A program made the translations under genes and the position numbers. A stretch of 64,000 bases of DNA from Sinorhizobium fredii NGR234 (lineage in GTDB: Bacteria > Pseudomonadota > Alphaproteobacteria > Rhizobiales > Rhizobiaceae): the NCBI RefSeq assembly GCF_000018545.1, contig NC_012586.1, forward strand, positions 682,001-746,000, written 5' to 3'. Below, piece by piece: positions 34,759 to 42,317 of the stretch; positions within the stretch are counted from its first letter, which is position 1, and each line of letters opens with the position of its first letter. The notes below the pieces were generated by a model. It was not told where the DNA came from. It saw only the letters and a list, made by a program, of their open reading frames with translations, and ran no database searches.

Positions 34759-35043
34759 TTACTTGACCTGCGTGACGGTCAGCTTGCCGCCGACGCGCTC
34801 GGCGACGAACTCGATATTCGCGCCTTCCTTCAGCTTCTCCATCAGCGCCTCGTCCTGGACGCGGAACACCATCGTCATCGCCGGCATTTCGAGGCTCTTC
34901 AGTTCCTCGTGGATCAGCGTGACCTTTTTGGCTTTGGCGTCGACCTTCTTGACGGTGCCCTTGGTGAACTCCTGCGCCAGCGCGCCGTAGGCAGTTCCGA
35001 GGGCAAGCGTAGCGGCGAGCGTGAGCTTGACGAGGCTTTTCAT
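34759..35043 (-). CDS. CusF-like periplasmic copper-binding protein
   Basis: A 94-residue protein: signal peptide MKSLVKLTLAATLALGTAYG ending near ALAQ, then a small beta-barrel. KKVTLIHEELKSLEMPAMTM matches the CusF metal site (His, then W-P-x-M-T-M), except that the Trp capping Cu(I) is replaced by Met. AAAGGAGT precedes the start. It is the last gene of the CueR-driven copper operon and probably shuttles Cu(I) to the oxidase or outer-membrane protein encoded upstream. Confidence 0.9.
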   Translation of the reverse strand: MKSLVKLTLAATLALGTAYGALAQEFTKGTVKKVDAKAKKVTLIHEELKSLEMPAMTMVFRVQDEALMEKLKEGANIEFVAERVGGKLTVTQVK

Positions 35044-35062
35044 ATTGGACTCCTTTCGATGA

Positions 35063-35542
35063 TCACTTCTTGGCAACGGTGACGTCGCCGTGCATGCCTG
35101 CGTCGTAGTGGCCCGGCACGAGGCAGGCGATCTTGAACGTGCCGTCGTTGGTGAACTTCCAGATGATCTCACCGGATTCGCCGGCAGCGAGGCGGATGGC
35201 GTTCGGGTCGTCGTGCTCCATCTCCGGGAACTTCTCCATCACCGCCTTGTGCTCCATGATCTTGTCTTCCTGATCGAGCACGAACTCGTGGTCGAGTTCG
35301 CCGGCGTTCTTGATCGCGAAGCGGACGGTCTGGCCCTTGCGGACCTTGAACGTCGATGGCGTGAAGATCATCTTGCCGTCTTCCGTCTCCTTCATGGTGA
35401 CGCGGATCGTCTGGGTGGCGTCGGCTTTCTTGCCGGGTTCGCCGACGGCCATGGCTTCGCCATGCCCGCCTGCGTGATTGCCGGTGGCGAGCGCCGGAGT
35501 GGCGAGCGCGGCGATGAGAAGTCCAAAGGTTTGAGCTTTCAT
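35063..35542 (-). CDS. Exported cupredoxin
   Basis: A 159-residue type-1 copper protein: signal peptide MKAQTFGLLIAALATPALA, a His-rich mature N-terminus (NHAGGHGEAM), and a plastocyanin fold with ligands His in GELDHEFVLD and Cys, His and Met in IACLVPGHYDAGM. An internal MEHKAVMEKFPEMEHDDP segment adds Met and His that may bind additional copper. TAAGGACC precedes ATG 35542. It lies between the multicopper oxidase and the CusF-like gene and is likely the periplasmic electron or copper carrier of this operon. Confidence 0.92.
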   Translation of the reverse strand: MKAQTFGLLIAALATPALATGNHAGGHGEAMAVGEPGKKADATQTIRVTMKETEDGKMIFTPSTFKVRKGQTVRFAIKNAGELDHEFVLDQEDKIMEHKAVMEKFPEMEHDDPNAIRLAAGESGEIIWKFTNDGTFKIACLVPGHYDAGMHGDVTVAKK

Positions 35543-35581
35543 TGTGTGGTCCTTAGGTTTGTTGAACATCGGCATGCGGGA

Positions 35582-36931
35582 TCAGCCGTGGCTTGAGTGT
35601 TTCGGCGTGATCTGGGTCTTGGCGTCTTTGGACTTGGTCGCGTCGGGAACTTCGCCCGTCCACTCCCAGGCCTGGGTACCGGGTGGGTTTTCGTACCAGC
35701 CGGGATCGGCGTAATCGCCGGCCGAGATGCCTTCGCGCACCTTGACGACCGAGAACATGCCGCCCATCTCGATCGGGCCGTGCGGACCCCAGCCGGTCAT
35801 CATCGGGATGGTGTTTTCGGGGATCTCCATCTCCATCTCGCCCATGTCGGCCATGCCCTTGGTGCCCATCGGCATGTATTCCGGGCGGATCTTCTTGATC
35901 TTCTCGGCGACCTTCGTCTTGTCGACGCCGATGAAGGTCGGGATGTCATGTCCCATGGCGTTCATGGTGTGGTGCGACTTATGGCAGTGGATCGCCCAGT
36001 CGCCGGCGTATTTGGCGTCGAACTCATAGGCCCGCATCGCTCCGACCGGAATGTCGATGCTGACCTCCGGCCAGCGCGCCTCCGGCCGCACCCAGCCGCC
36101 GTCGGTGCAGGTGACCTCGAAGTCGTAGCCGTGCATGTGGATCGGGTGGTTGGTCATCGTGAGATTGCCGACCCGGACCCGCACCCGGTCGTTCTTGGAC
36201 ACGACGAGCGGGCTGATGTCCGGGAACACCCGGCTGTTCCAGCACCACATGTTGAAGTCGGTCATCTCCATGACCTTCGGCACGTAGGAGCCGGGGTCGA
36301 TGTCGTAGGCGTTGAGCAGGAAGACGAAATCGCGGTCGACCGACATGAACTTCGGGTCCTTCGGATGGACGACGAAGAAGCCCATCATTCCCATGGCCAT
36401 CTGCACCATCTCGTCGGAATGCGGGTGGTACATGAAGGTGCCGGACTTCACGAGATCGAACTCGTAGACGAAGGTCTTGCCGACCGGGATGTGCGGCTGC
36501 GTCAGGCCGCCGACGCCGTCCATGCCGGAGGGAAGGATCATGCCGTGCCAGTGGATCGTCGTGTGCTCCGGCAGCTTGTTCGTGACGAAGATGCGCACCC
36601 GGTCGCCTTCGACCGCTTCGATGGTCGGACCCGGCGACTGGCCGTTATAGCCCCAGAGATAGGCGGTCATGCCCTCCGCCATTTCCCGCTCGACCGGTTC
36701 GGCGACGAGGTGGAATTCCTTGACGCCGTTGTTCATCCGGTAGGGCAGTGTCCAGCCGTTGAGGGTAACAACAGGGTTGTAGTCCGGACCGGACGTCGGC
36801 TTTACCGGCGGCTGCGTCTCCGCCTTCTCCATCACGGCGGCCTCCGGCAGACCCATGTTGGAAGTCTTCGCCCAGGCGGCGGTCGACACCAATGCGGCGC
36901 TCGCGCCGAGCAACTGTCTTCTGTTGAACAT
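35582..36931 (-). CDS. Multicopper oxidase (PcoA/CopA-type), Tat-exported
   Basis: A 449-residue multicopper oxidase with Tat signal FNRRQLLGASAALVSTAAWA. All four copper-binding motifs are visible: TTIHWHGM, FMYHPHSDEM, HPIHMHGYDFEV and IHCHKSHHTMNAMGHD, giving the trinuclear centre and type-1 site. A Met-rich C-terminal part (MPMGTKGMADMGEMEMEIPE) is suited to holding Cu(I). It oxidises Cu(I) to less toxic Cu(II) in the periplasm. GAAAGGAAC precedes the start, and the TolC-like gene ends 14 bases upstream, consistent with one operon. Confidence 0.94.
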   Translation of the reverse strand: MFNRRQLLGASAALVSTAAWAKTSNMGLPEAAVMEKAETQPPVKPTSGPDYNPVVTLNGWTLPYRMNNGVKEFHLVAEPVEREMAEGMTAYLWGYNGQSPGPTIEAVEGDRVRIFVTNKLPEHTTIHWHGMILPSGMDGVGGLTQPHIPVGKTFVYEFDLVKSGTFMYHPHSDEMVQMAMGMMGFFVVHPKDPKFMSVDRDFVFLLNAYDIDPGSYVPKVMEMTDFNMWCWNSRVFPDISPLVVSKNDRVRVRVGNLTMTNHPIHMHGYDFEVTCTDGGWVRPEARWPEVSIDIPVGAMRAYEFDAKYAGDWAIHCHKSHHTMNAMGHDIPTFIGVDKTKVAEKIKKIRPEYMPMGTKGMADMGEMEMEIPENTIPMMTGWGPHGPIEMGGMFSVVKVREGISAGDYADPGWYENPPGTQAWEWTGEVPDATKSKDAKTQITPKHSSHG

Positions 36932-36945
36932 CGTCTGTTCCTTTC

Positions 36946-38409
36946 TCAATGGCCGCCACCGCCGCTTTCGGCGGCGGCCGCGACTTCCGTCCCGCCGGAG
37001 GTCGATCCCGCGCCACCGCCGTAGATCGCGGGGGCGAGATTGGCCTCGGCCAGCCAGAAGTCGCGCTTGGCGTTGACGGCAAGCAGGATCGAATTGACCT
37101 TCTCGCGGCTATCGGCGAGCAGTTCGAAGGTGTTGGTGATCATCGCGTTGTAGGTGAGGAGGGATTCCTCCTCGATCTTGGTGCGCAGCGGCACGACGCT
37201 GTTGCGGTAATGCCGGGCGATGTCGTAGTTGGCGCGATAAGCCTGGTATGCCGAGCGTGCTTCCGACCGCACATTGACGGCCTTTTCGGCAAGCAGGTTG
37301 GCCGACCGCATGTAGGCGAGCTCGGCCTTGCGCATGCGTGCCCTGCCGCTGTCGAAGATCGGGATGACGAATTCGACCTCGCCTTGCCCCGTTGTTTCGC
37401 TCTTGATGTCCCCGTCTTCAAGTTCCCTCTCGGTCTCGAATCCCGCCAGGAGTTCGAGGTCCGTCACGTAACGGGTCGCTTCGGTGAGCTTGTAGGATTT
37501 GGCCGTCGCCTCGAGATCGAGCTTCGCCATCTGCAGGTCGACGCGGCGCTGCAACGCTTCCGCCTCGATCAGGTCACGCTTCATTATTCCCGTAGGCAAC
37601 TGCGGCAGACGGTTCGGAACCTGATAGTTAATGCCCGAACCCCAGAGCCCCATCAGCCGCGTCAGTTCTTCCTTGGCGAGCCTCGCCTCCAGCCGCGCCT
37701 TTGCCGTCTGTCCCGCCAGCTCGGCATAGAACACATGCTCGCGGGCCTGACCTTCTTTCGTCAGCGCGCCGCTCTTGCCGAGTTCCTGTGCAAGTTCCGA
37801 GGCCGCATCCGCCGCCGCCTGCGCCTGATTGAGCTGGGCCACCGTTTCCCAGGCAGCCACCGCATTGATCCAGGCACGGCGGGTATCCGAGGCAAGCTGC
37901 AGCGTGCGAAGCGCGGCATTCAACTGCGCCTTTCGGAATTCGGTATCGGCGATGGCGATGTTCCGGTCTCGCGTGGCGAGCGCCAGGATGTTGTTGGCGA
38001 TCATGCCTTCGACGGTCTTGAACGCTTCGAGCCCCGGCGTGCCGATGCCCGTAAACCCGACAGAGACGGTCGGATTGACGAGCATGGTGGACTGCCAGGC
38101 CTCGGCGGCCGAGTCGCCGAGGTCCGCGTAGGCCGCCTGCAGACCCTTGTTGTTCAACAGCGCCACCTGAACGGCGGTCTCGACGTCGATGGTCTTCTTC
38201 GCCATCAGCGTCTTCACCCGGTCGGAGACGACACGTGCCTGCTGTTGGTTCTGGATCCAGACCGTCTGCTTGCCTGCGGCCTCGGAGGTCTTGGCCTCGA
38301 CCGACGAGAAGCCAGCGTTCTTCGCTGCATATTCGCTGGCGGACACGCAGCCGCCGAGCACAAGCGGTAGGGCGAAGGCCGCAGCCAGTTTGACAGTGGC
38401 TCTCATCAT
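36946..38409 (-). CDS. TolC-family outer-membrane lipoprotein
   Basis: A 487-residue outer-membrane efflux family protein with a lipobox (FALPLVLGGC, Cys near residue 20) and two OEP repeats rich in Ala/Glu coiled-coil helices (for example KAQLNAALRTLQLASDTRRA and RKAELAYMRSANLLAEKAVN). GGAGG lies six bases before ATG 38409, which overlaps the stop of the upstream lipoprotein gene (ATGA). No RND pump or adaptor gene is beside it, so it may serve the periplasmic copper proteins of this operon or act with a pump elsewhere. Confidence 0.92.
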   Translation of the reverse strand: MMRATVKLAAAFALPLVLGGCVSASEYAAKNAGFSSVEAKTSEAAGKQTVWIQNQQQARVVSDRVKTLMAKKTIDVETAVQVALLNNKGLQAAYADLGDSAAEAWQSTMLVNPTVSVGFTGIGTPGLEAFKTVEGMIANNILALATRDRNIAIADTEFRKAQLNAALRTLQLASDTRRAWINAVAAWETVAQLNQAQAAADAASELAQELGKSGALTKEGQAREHVFYAELAGQTAKARLEARLAKEELTRLMGLWGSGINYQVPNRLPQLPTGIMKRDLIEAEALQRRVDLQMAKLDLEATAKSYKLTEATRYVTDLELLAGFETERELEDGDIKSETTGQGEVEFVIPIFDSGRARMRKAELAYMRSANLLAEKAVNVRSEARSAYQAYRANYDIARHYRNSVVPLRTKIEEESLLTYNAMITNTFELLADSREKVNSILLAVNAKRDFWLAEANLAPAIYGGGAGSTSGGTEVAAAAESGGGGH

Positions 38410-38633
38410 GACGCGCCTCCTTCCGGAGTCTGCGCGCCGTTCTGGTTGCGCCATGGCTGGGGATCGACCGGTACGCGGTGGGTGTAGCCCGAAACCGGAC
38501 TCGTATATCTGATTGGGCGGACCTCGGTCTGGGAGGCGGCGAGGTCGCCCGTAGCAATGACATCGGGAGGCAATGTGGCGGCGCATCCGCTGGCAAATAG
38601 CGGCAGGGCGGCCACGAAGAACAATGGTTTCAT
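38406..38633 (-). CDS. Small lipoprotein of the copper operon
   Basis: A 75-residue protein with lipobox MKPLFFVAALPLFASGCAAT (Cys 17) and a short hydrophilic mature part (YTSPVSGYTHRVPVDPQPWR). It is translationally coupled to the TolC-like gene by a four-base overlap, a frequent pairing in alphaproteobacterial copper operons. Function unknown; presumably helps assemble the outer-membrane component. Confidence 0.82.
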   Translation of the reverse strand: MKPLFFVAALPLFASGCAATLPPDVIATGDLAASQTEVRPIRYTSPVSGYTHRVPVDPQPWRNQNGAQTPEGGAS

Positions 38634-38727
38634 GGTTTTATCCGAATAGGAAATTGCAGCGGCGCTCGAGAGCGAAACTGCTCGCGAACACTCCCTAGAC
38701 CCGTGAGAAGAACGGGTGAGATCCTAT

Positions 38728-39108
38728 TCAGATGTTCGGGGGTCGGTGCAGAGGCGGAAGCTCGCCTGTGGTCCGGGCGTCGTCGATGAACTCGCGGATG
38801 GAGGCTACCCGCGGTCCACCAACAGGGTCGGTTTCCGCGACAATCGCCATGCTGGCGCAGAATCCCTTGCAGCACTCGGTCTTCGCGAGCTTCTGCGCAT
38901 CGTCTGGGGAGGATTTCTGGTCACCGTGTGTATGTCCGCCGCTCGCCAGCTCATGATGATGGCCCTCGGACTGCGAAATTTCCGGAGTGGACCAAGCGTC
39001 GTGCATGGCAGCAGTGGCGGTCGGCAATGAGTACACCGTCAGCGACATGACCATCGCCAACCGGAGCAGAACCAACATCCTTTGCAATGTGATTCGAACC
39101 ATACCCAT
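38728..39108 (-). CDS. Exported His/Cys-containing protein heading the copper operon
   Basis: A 126-residue protein. The hydrophobic N-terminus (MLVLLRLAMVMSLTVYSLPT) is a signal peptide; the mature part has EGHHHELASGGHTHGD and KTECCKGFCASM, good candidate metal-binding clusters. It is the first gene after the CueR-type promoter at 39225-39255, so copper-inducible expression is likely. Start codons at 39108, 39102 and 39078 are all possible and none has a strong ribosome site. It resembles CopL-like small proteins by composition only. Confidence 0.7.
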   Translation of the reverse strand: MGMVRITLQRMLVLLRLAMVMSLTVYSLPTATAAMHDAWSTPEISQSEGHHHELASGGHTHGDQKSSPDDAQKLAKTECCKGFCASMAIVAETDPVGGPRVASIREFIDDARTTGELPPLHRPPNI

Positions 39109-39224
39109 GCCCGAGGACTACCATCGGTCCCGAAGTTGTCAATTGTCAGCTCGTATCAACACGCGATTCGCGTCGATAGTGTGGCACGGCTACAGCGGCA
39201 AACCCAACCTGCAGCCCGGTTCGA

Positions 39225-39255
39225 GTTCTAGGGCTTACAACAGTGGTAAGGTCAA
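39225..39255 (-). promoter_or_regulatory. CueR-type promoter of the copper operon
   Basis: Minus strand: -35 TTGACC (39255-39250), a 19-base spacer containing the dyad-like TTACCACTGTTGTAAG, and -10 TAGAAC (39230-39225). MerR-family activators work at promoters with an over-long 19-bp spacer, and the ACCTT/TAAG half-sites match the copper-responsive CueR/HmrR consensus. It is nearly the same as the two promoters at 60.5-60.7 kb. It faces the 39108-34759 operon. A leader of about 110 bases lies between it and the first start. Confidence 0.82.
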
Positions 39256-39283
39256 TTGGAAAAAAAATCAAACAACACTGTGA

Positions 39284-39313
39284 ACTGCTGCTGCCGCTGG
39301 TGGCAGCAGCAGT
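39284..39313. promoter_or_regulatory. Strong hairpin ACTGCTGCTGCC / GGCAGCAGCAGT
   Basis: A perfect 12-bp inverted repeat with a six-base loop lies 70 bases upstream of the YqaA-like gene and just beyond the CueR promoter. No T-tract follows on either strand. It may be an operator or a leader hairpin of the rightward transcript. Confidence 0.5.
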
Positions 39314-39382
39314 GTGTGGCGATAGATTGGTGGTTCTCCTCCTGGCAAAGCTGATGACATCGTCAAACTTGGACGTGACCGG

Positions 39383-39835
39383 ATGCTGGCATTGAGCGCC
39401 TACCTCGGATTGTTCACCGTCGCCTTCGGTGCGGCAACCCTGCTGCCGTTCCAGTCCGAACCGCTGCTGGTCGGCCTTCTTCTGTCCGGAGAGTTCTCAA
39501 CCCTCGGGCTTGTCGCCGTTGCGAGCTTCGGAAATGTCCTCGGCGCTGTTTGCAACTGGATTGTCGGGCTTTTCATCGACCGCTTCCACGACAGGCCTTG
39601 GTTCCCGGTCAAGCCCTCCGCCTTGGAAAGGGCGAGCGGCTGGTATAGGCGCTATGGTCGGTGGTCGCTGCTTCTTTCCTGGATGCCGCTGTTCGGGGAC
39701 GCCTTGACCGTGCTTGCCGGAGTGCTGCGGGAGCCGCTGTGGTCCTTTCTCATTCTGGTGACGGTCGCGAAGACGGGACGCTATCTTGTGCTGGCGGCCG
39801 CAACACTCGGAACGAAGGCGGCGATCGGCTTCTGA
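39383..39835 (+). CDS. YqaA-like (SNARE-associated/DedA-type) membrane protein
   Basis: A 150-residue inner-membrane protein with four or so hydrophobic segments (LGLFTVAFGAATLLPF, LVGLLLSGEFSTLGLVAV, LLSWMPLFGDALTVLAGVL, FLILVTVAKTGRYLVLAAA). The layout and the FGDALTVLAGVLRE and GKTGRY-like elements match E. coli YqaA, a small relative of DedA proteins. Such proteins have been linked to membrane homeostasis and lipid carriers. The ribosome site is weak. It starts the rightward gene series to 42308. Confidence 0.82.
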   Translation: MLALSAYLGLFTVAFGAATLLPFQSEPLLVGLLLSGEFSTLGLVAVASFGNVLGAVCNWIVGLFIDRFHDRPWFPVKPSALERASGWYRRYGRWSLLLSWMPLFGDALTVLAGVLREPLWSFLILVTVAKTGRYLVLAAATLGTKAAIGF

Positions 39836-39909
39836 TCCGGTTCCGCACAGCCCATACGGGAACTTTCGTCGACAAGGCGGGTTTGGCCGACGAAAGGGAA
39901 TCCGGCCCG

Positions 39910-40236
39910 ATGCCCGTCCTCAGAACAATATCCCGGTTCATCCGGTTCGCCGTCCTATGCTTCGCTTTGGTGAACCTCCATGGCTTTGCGGCGGCGGCAT
40001 ATTTCCAGGCGGACCATCAGTGCCCATCAATAGCCGCGTCAGATCACGACGGCTCCCAGAAGGCGATCCACCCCGGACCCTGTTGCCCAAAACTTCACTG
40101 CTGCCCGATCCTGCAGGTGCCGCCGTCCGAATCCATGCACGGGATTTCGCGAACCTGGCCGACGCTTCTTGCCGGAGCGCAGCCGTTCCTGCTCATACGG
40201 GCGCTCTATCCTCCCCCCAAACCTCGGTTCTCCTGA
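39910..40236 (+). CDS. Small exported Cys-rich protein of the copper island
   Basis: A 108-residue protein with a signal peptide (ISRFIRFAVLCFALVNLHGF) and a cluster GPCCPKLHCCPILQVPPSE in the mature part; four Cys and a His in this spacing suggest a metal site. It is followed 46 bases later by a DUF305 gene. I chose ATG 39910 because the signal peptide begins there; the same frame is open upstream from 39661. Function unknown; the setting suggests periplasmic copper handling. Confidence 0.6.
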   Translation: MPVLRTISRFIRFAVLCFALVNLHGFAAAAYFQADHQCPSIAASDHDGSQKAIHPGPCCPKLHCCPILQVPPSESMHGISRTWPTLLAGAQPFLLIRALYPPPKPRFS

Positions 40237-40282
40237 CCAGATTACACAAGCAAGTTCAATCGTGAGATGACAGGAGAATGAA

Positions 40283-40705
40283 ATGAACAGAATTCTCAGG
40301 ACCGCGGTCGTGGCTGCGGGCGTGGCGGCCATCAGTCTTACTGCTGCGACCGCGGCGTTGGCCCAGATGACAATGCCGGAAGCCTGCAAAGCCAAGATGT
40401 CTGCGAGCGGCATGATGCAGATGCCGGATGCCGACATGGGCCAGATGGCCGAACACCAGAAGGCAATGATGGAAGGAATGCGGGAGACGGAACCCGCCAT
40501 GATGCAGGGCATGATGGCGAAGAATCCGGACGTAGCGTTCGTCTGCGGCATGATCGCCCACCACACGGCCGCGATCAACATGTCGGAGGTCGAGTTGAAG
40601 TATGGCGGCGACCAGCAGGCGAAGTCGATGGCCGAGAAAATTATCGCGGCGCAGAAGAAGGAAATCGAAGAGATGACCGAGTGGGTGAAGCAACACGCCA
40701 AGTGA
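40283..40705 (+). CDS. Periplasmic DUF305 (CopM-like) Met/His-rich protein
   Basis: A 140-residue protein with signal peptide (AAISLTAATAALAQ) and a Met-rich helical region (MMQMPDADMGQMAEH, GMRETEPAMMQGMMA) ending with the DUF305 signature CGMIAHHTAAINMSEVEL. CopM from cyanobacteria, a copper-binding protein, is of this family. CAGGAGA precedes ATG 40283. Expected role: Cu(I) binding in the periplasm. It lies directly before the copper-storage gene remnant. Confidence 0.88.
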   Translation: MNRILRTAVVAAGVAAISLTAATAALAQMTMPEACKAKMSASGMMQMPDADMGQMAEHQKAMMEGMRETEPAMMQGMMAKNPDVAFVCGMIAHHTAAINMSEVELKYGGDQQAKSMAEKIIAAQKKEIEEMTEWVKQHAK

Positions 40706-40735
40706 GCCCTTCAGTCTCTCGAAAGGAGGTTTGCC

Positions 40736-41070
40736 ATGCATCATCATCAATCGCCGGAAATGAAAGCTTGCACTGCCGAGTGCCTGGCCTGCTATCAGGA
40801 ATGTCTCTCTACGGCGATGCAACACTGCCTGGAGACCGGTGGCGAACATACCGGCCCCAAACACTCAGGTTGATTTCGGCTTGCGCGGAGATCTGCCGGA
40901 CGGCGGCCCATTTCATGTTGATCGGCTCGGAACATCACAAGCATGTCTGCCGTGAATGCGCCGAAATCTGCACCGAGTGCGCGGCGGACCGCGAGCGGAT
41001 CGGCGATATGCAGGGCTGCGTCGATGCGTGCCGCCGATGCGCCGAGAGCTGCCGCAAGATGGCGGCCTAG
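40736..41070 (+). pseudogene. Four-helix-bundle copper-storage protein (Csp/DUF326), frameshifted
   Basis: The gene starts well (AAAGGAGG then ATG 40736): MHHHQSPEMKACTAECLACY, then ETGGEHTGPKH, and hits TGA at 40871-40873. Moving by one frame at about 40865 restores the family sequence RLISACAEICRTAAHFMLIG, HHKHVCRECAEICTECAAD and CRRCAESCRKMAA to the TAG at 41070. A single lost base (CACTCAGG where CACTTCAGG would give H-F-R-L) explains it. Csp proteins store many Cu(I) ions on inward-facing Cys. As written the gene is broken, unless this is a sequencing error. Confidence 0.85.
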
Positions 41071-41092
41071 TTCAACGGCGCGCTGCCAGGAA

Positions 41093-41126
41093 CGTCCGGC
41101 AGCGCAAGGTGTTGCGCTGCCGGACG
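41093..41126. promoter_or_regulatory. Perfect 15-bp hairpin upstream of the monooxygenase
   Basis: CGTCCGGCAGCGCAA, loop GGTG, TTGCGCTGCCGGACG, ending 15 bases before the ATG of the next gene and just before its ribosome site (AAAGGA). There is no T-run after it. It could act as a terminator or attenuator separating the copper genes from the monooxygenase gene. Confidence 0.7.
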
Positions 41127-41141
41127 AAGAAAGGACACATC

Positions 41142-42308
41142 ATGCGCACAGTGATCGTCGGCGCGGGCATTGCCGGATTGACGGCGGCGCAGGGACTGCG
41201 TCTCATTGGATGGGATGCAGAGATCTACGAGCAGGCAGAGACGCTCGAGCCGCTCGGAGCAGGGCTCAGTCTAAGCGCCAACGCGCTTCGGGCCCTTCGC
41301 ACGCTTGGTCTTTATGACGCGGTCACTGCCGCGGCGCAGCCGATTCAGCGGCTTGAGCTGCTGGACCAGGGCGGGGGAGTTCTGCAATCCACCGACTTCC
41401 AGGATTTCGGGAGCCGTTACGGACATCTGGGGATGGCCGTGCTTCATCGAGGCGACCTTCACAAAGCGCTTCTTTCGCAACTCCCTGAGAGGATGATCCG
41501 GACGGGCATGGAGTGCGTGGGCGCACGCAAGGCCGACGATCGTATCGTACTGGATTTCGCAAACGGCGAAGCAGTCGAGGCTGATTTCGTCCTCGCCTGC
41601 GACGGCATTCACTCTGCGGTGCGTAAGGCCCTCTTTCCGGAAGCGCGTGAGCATTTTGCCCGCTACACGTGCTGGCGGGCAATCTCGCCGGGCGTGCCTG
41701 GTGGCATGAATCCGGTTCGCCTTACCGAGAGTTGGGGTGCTGGCAATCGACTCGGCCTCGCCGCATTGCCAGGCGAGCGAGTGTATTGGTTTGCCTGTTG
41801 CGGGTCCGAGAGGACAGATGATCCTGCCTTGGCCCAGCTCGATCTGGAGGGTGTTAAGGACATCTTTGCGAACTTCCATGAGCCGATCCCGGAGGTGCTC
41901 GATTGCACGCCACCAGACTCGCTGATCTGGACCGACATTCTCGATCTCGATCCGATGCCCTCGTTCACCCGGGGCAAGATCGTGCTGCTAGGGGATGCTG
42001 CCCATGCGGTGACGCCGGACCTCGGGCAGGGGGCCAGCCTGGCGATCGAGGATGCCGCAGTTCTTCCAGCGTTGCTCGGAGGCCTACCCATTGAGAAAGC
42101 CTTAAGCGAATACGACGCGCGCCGGGTCAATCGTGCGCGCCGCATAGCGAAGGCGTCCCGACTTTATGCGCGGGTGGCGCAATGGAGCAATCCGCTGGTC
42201 GTTCCGATCCGCAATTTGCTGATCAGCAGCATTCCCCATGGCTTCATGGACCGGCAGCTCAATGCCGTTCTCGACATCGGTTTCGAGCCCATCCGGTCAG
42301 CCGCGTAG
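41142..42308 (+). CDS. FAD-dependent aromatic-type monooxygenase
   Basis: A 388-residue class A flavoprotein monooxygenase. The GxGxxG motif is MRTVIVGAGIAGLTAAQGLR, the D-G motif FVLACDGIHSAVRKALFPE, and the G-D motif KIVLLGDAAHAVTPDLGQGA. This architecture matches salicylate/6-hydroxynicotinate-type hydroxylases and other NAD(P)H-dependent hydroxylases. The substrate is unknown and there is no obvious aromatic pathway around it. AAAGGA precedes ATG 41142. A strong hairpin lies just upstream, and the convergent Cu-ATPase gene ends ten bases after it. Confidence 0.88.
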   Translation: MRTVIVGAGIAGLTAAQGLRLIGWDAEIYEQAETLEPLGAGLSLSANALRALRTLGLYDAVTAAAQPIQRLELLDQGGGVLQSTDFQDFGSRYGHLGMAVLHRGDLHKALLSQLPERMIRTGMECVGARKADDRIVLDFANGEAVEADFVLACDGIHSAVRKALFPEAREHFARYTCWRAISPGVPGGMNPVRLTESWGAGNRLGLAALPGERVYWFACCGSERTDDPALAQLDLEGVKDIFANFHEPIPEVLDCTPPDSLIWTDILDLDPMPSFTRGKIVLLGDAAHAVTPDLGQGASLAIEDAAVLPALLGGLPIEKALSEYDARRVNRARRIAKASRLYARVAQWSNPLVVPIRNLLISSIPHGFMDRQLNAVLDIGFEPIRSAA

Positions 42309-42317
42309 ACCACAGTT

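Noticed and set aside
35597..37024. A 475-codon plus-strand frame opposite the multicopper oxidase, rich in Val/Asp/His
   Set aside because: Shadow of the oxidase gene; the His richness comes from reading GTG/CAC codons in reverse.
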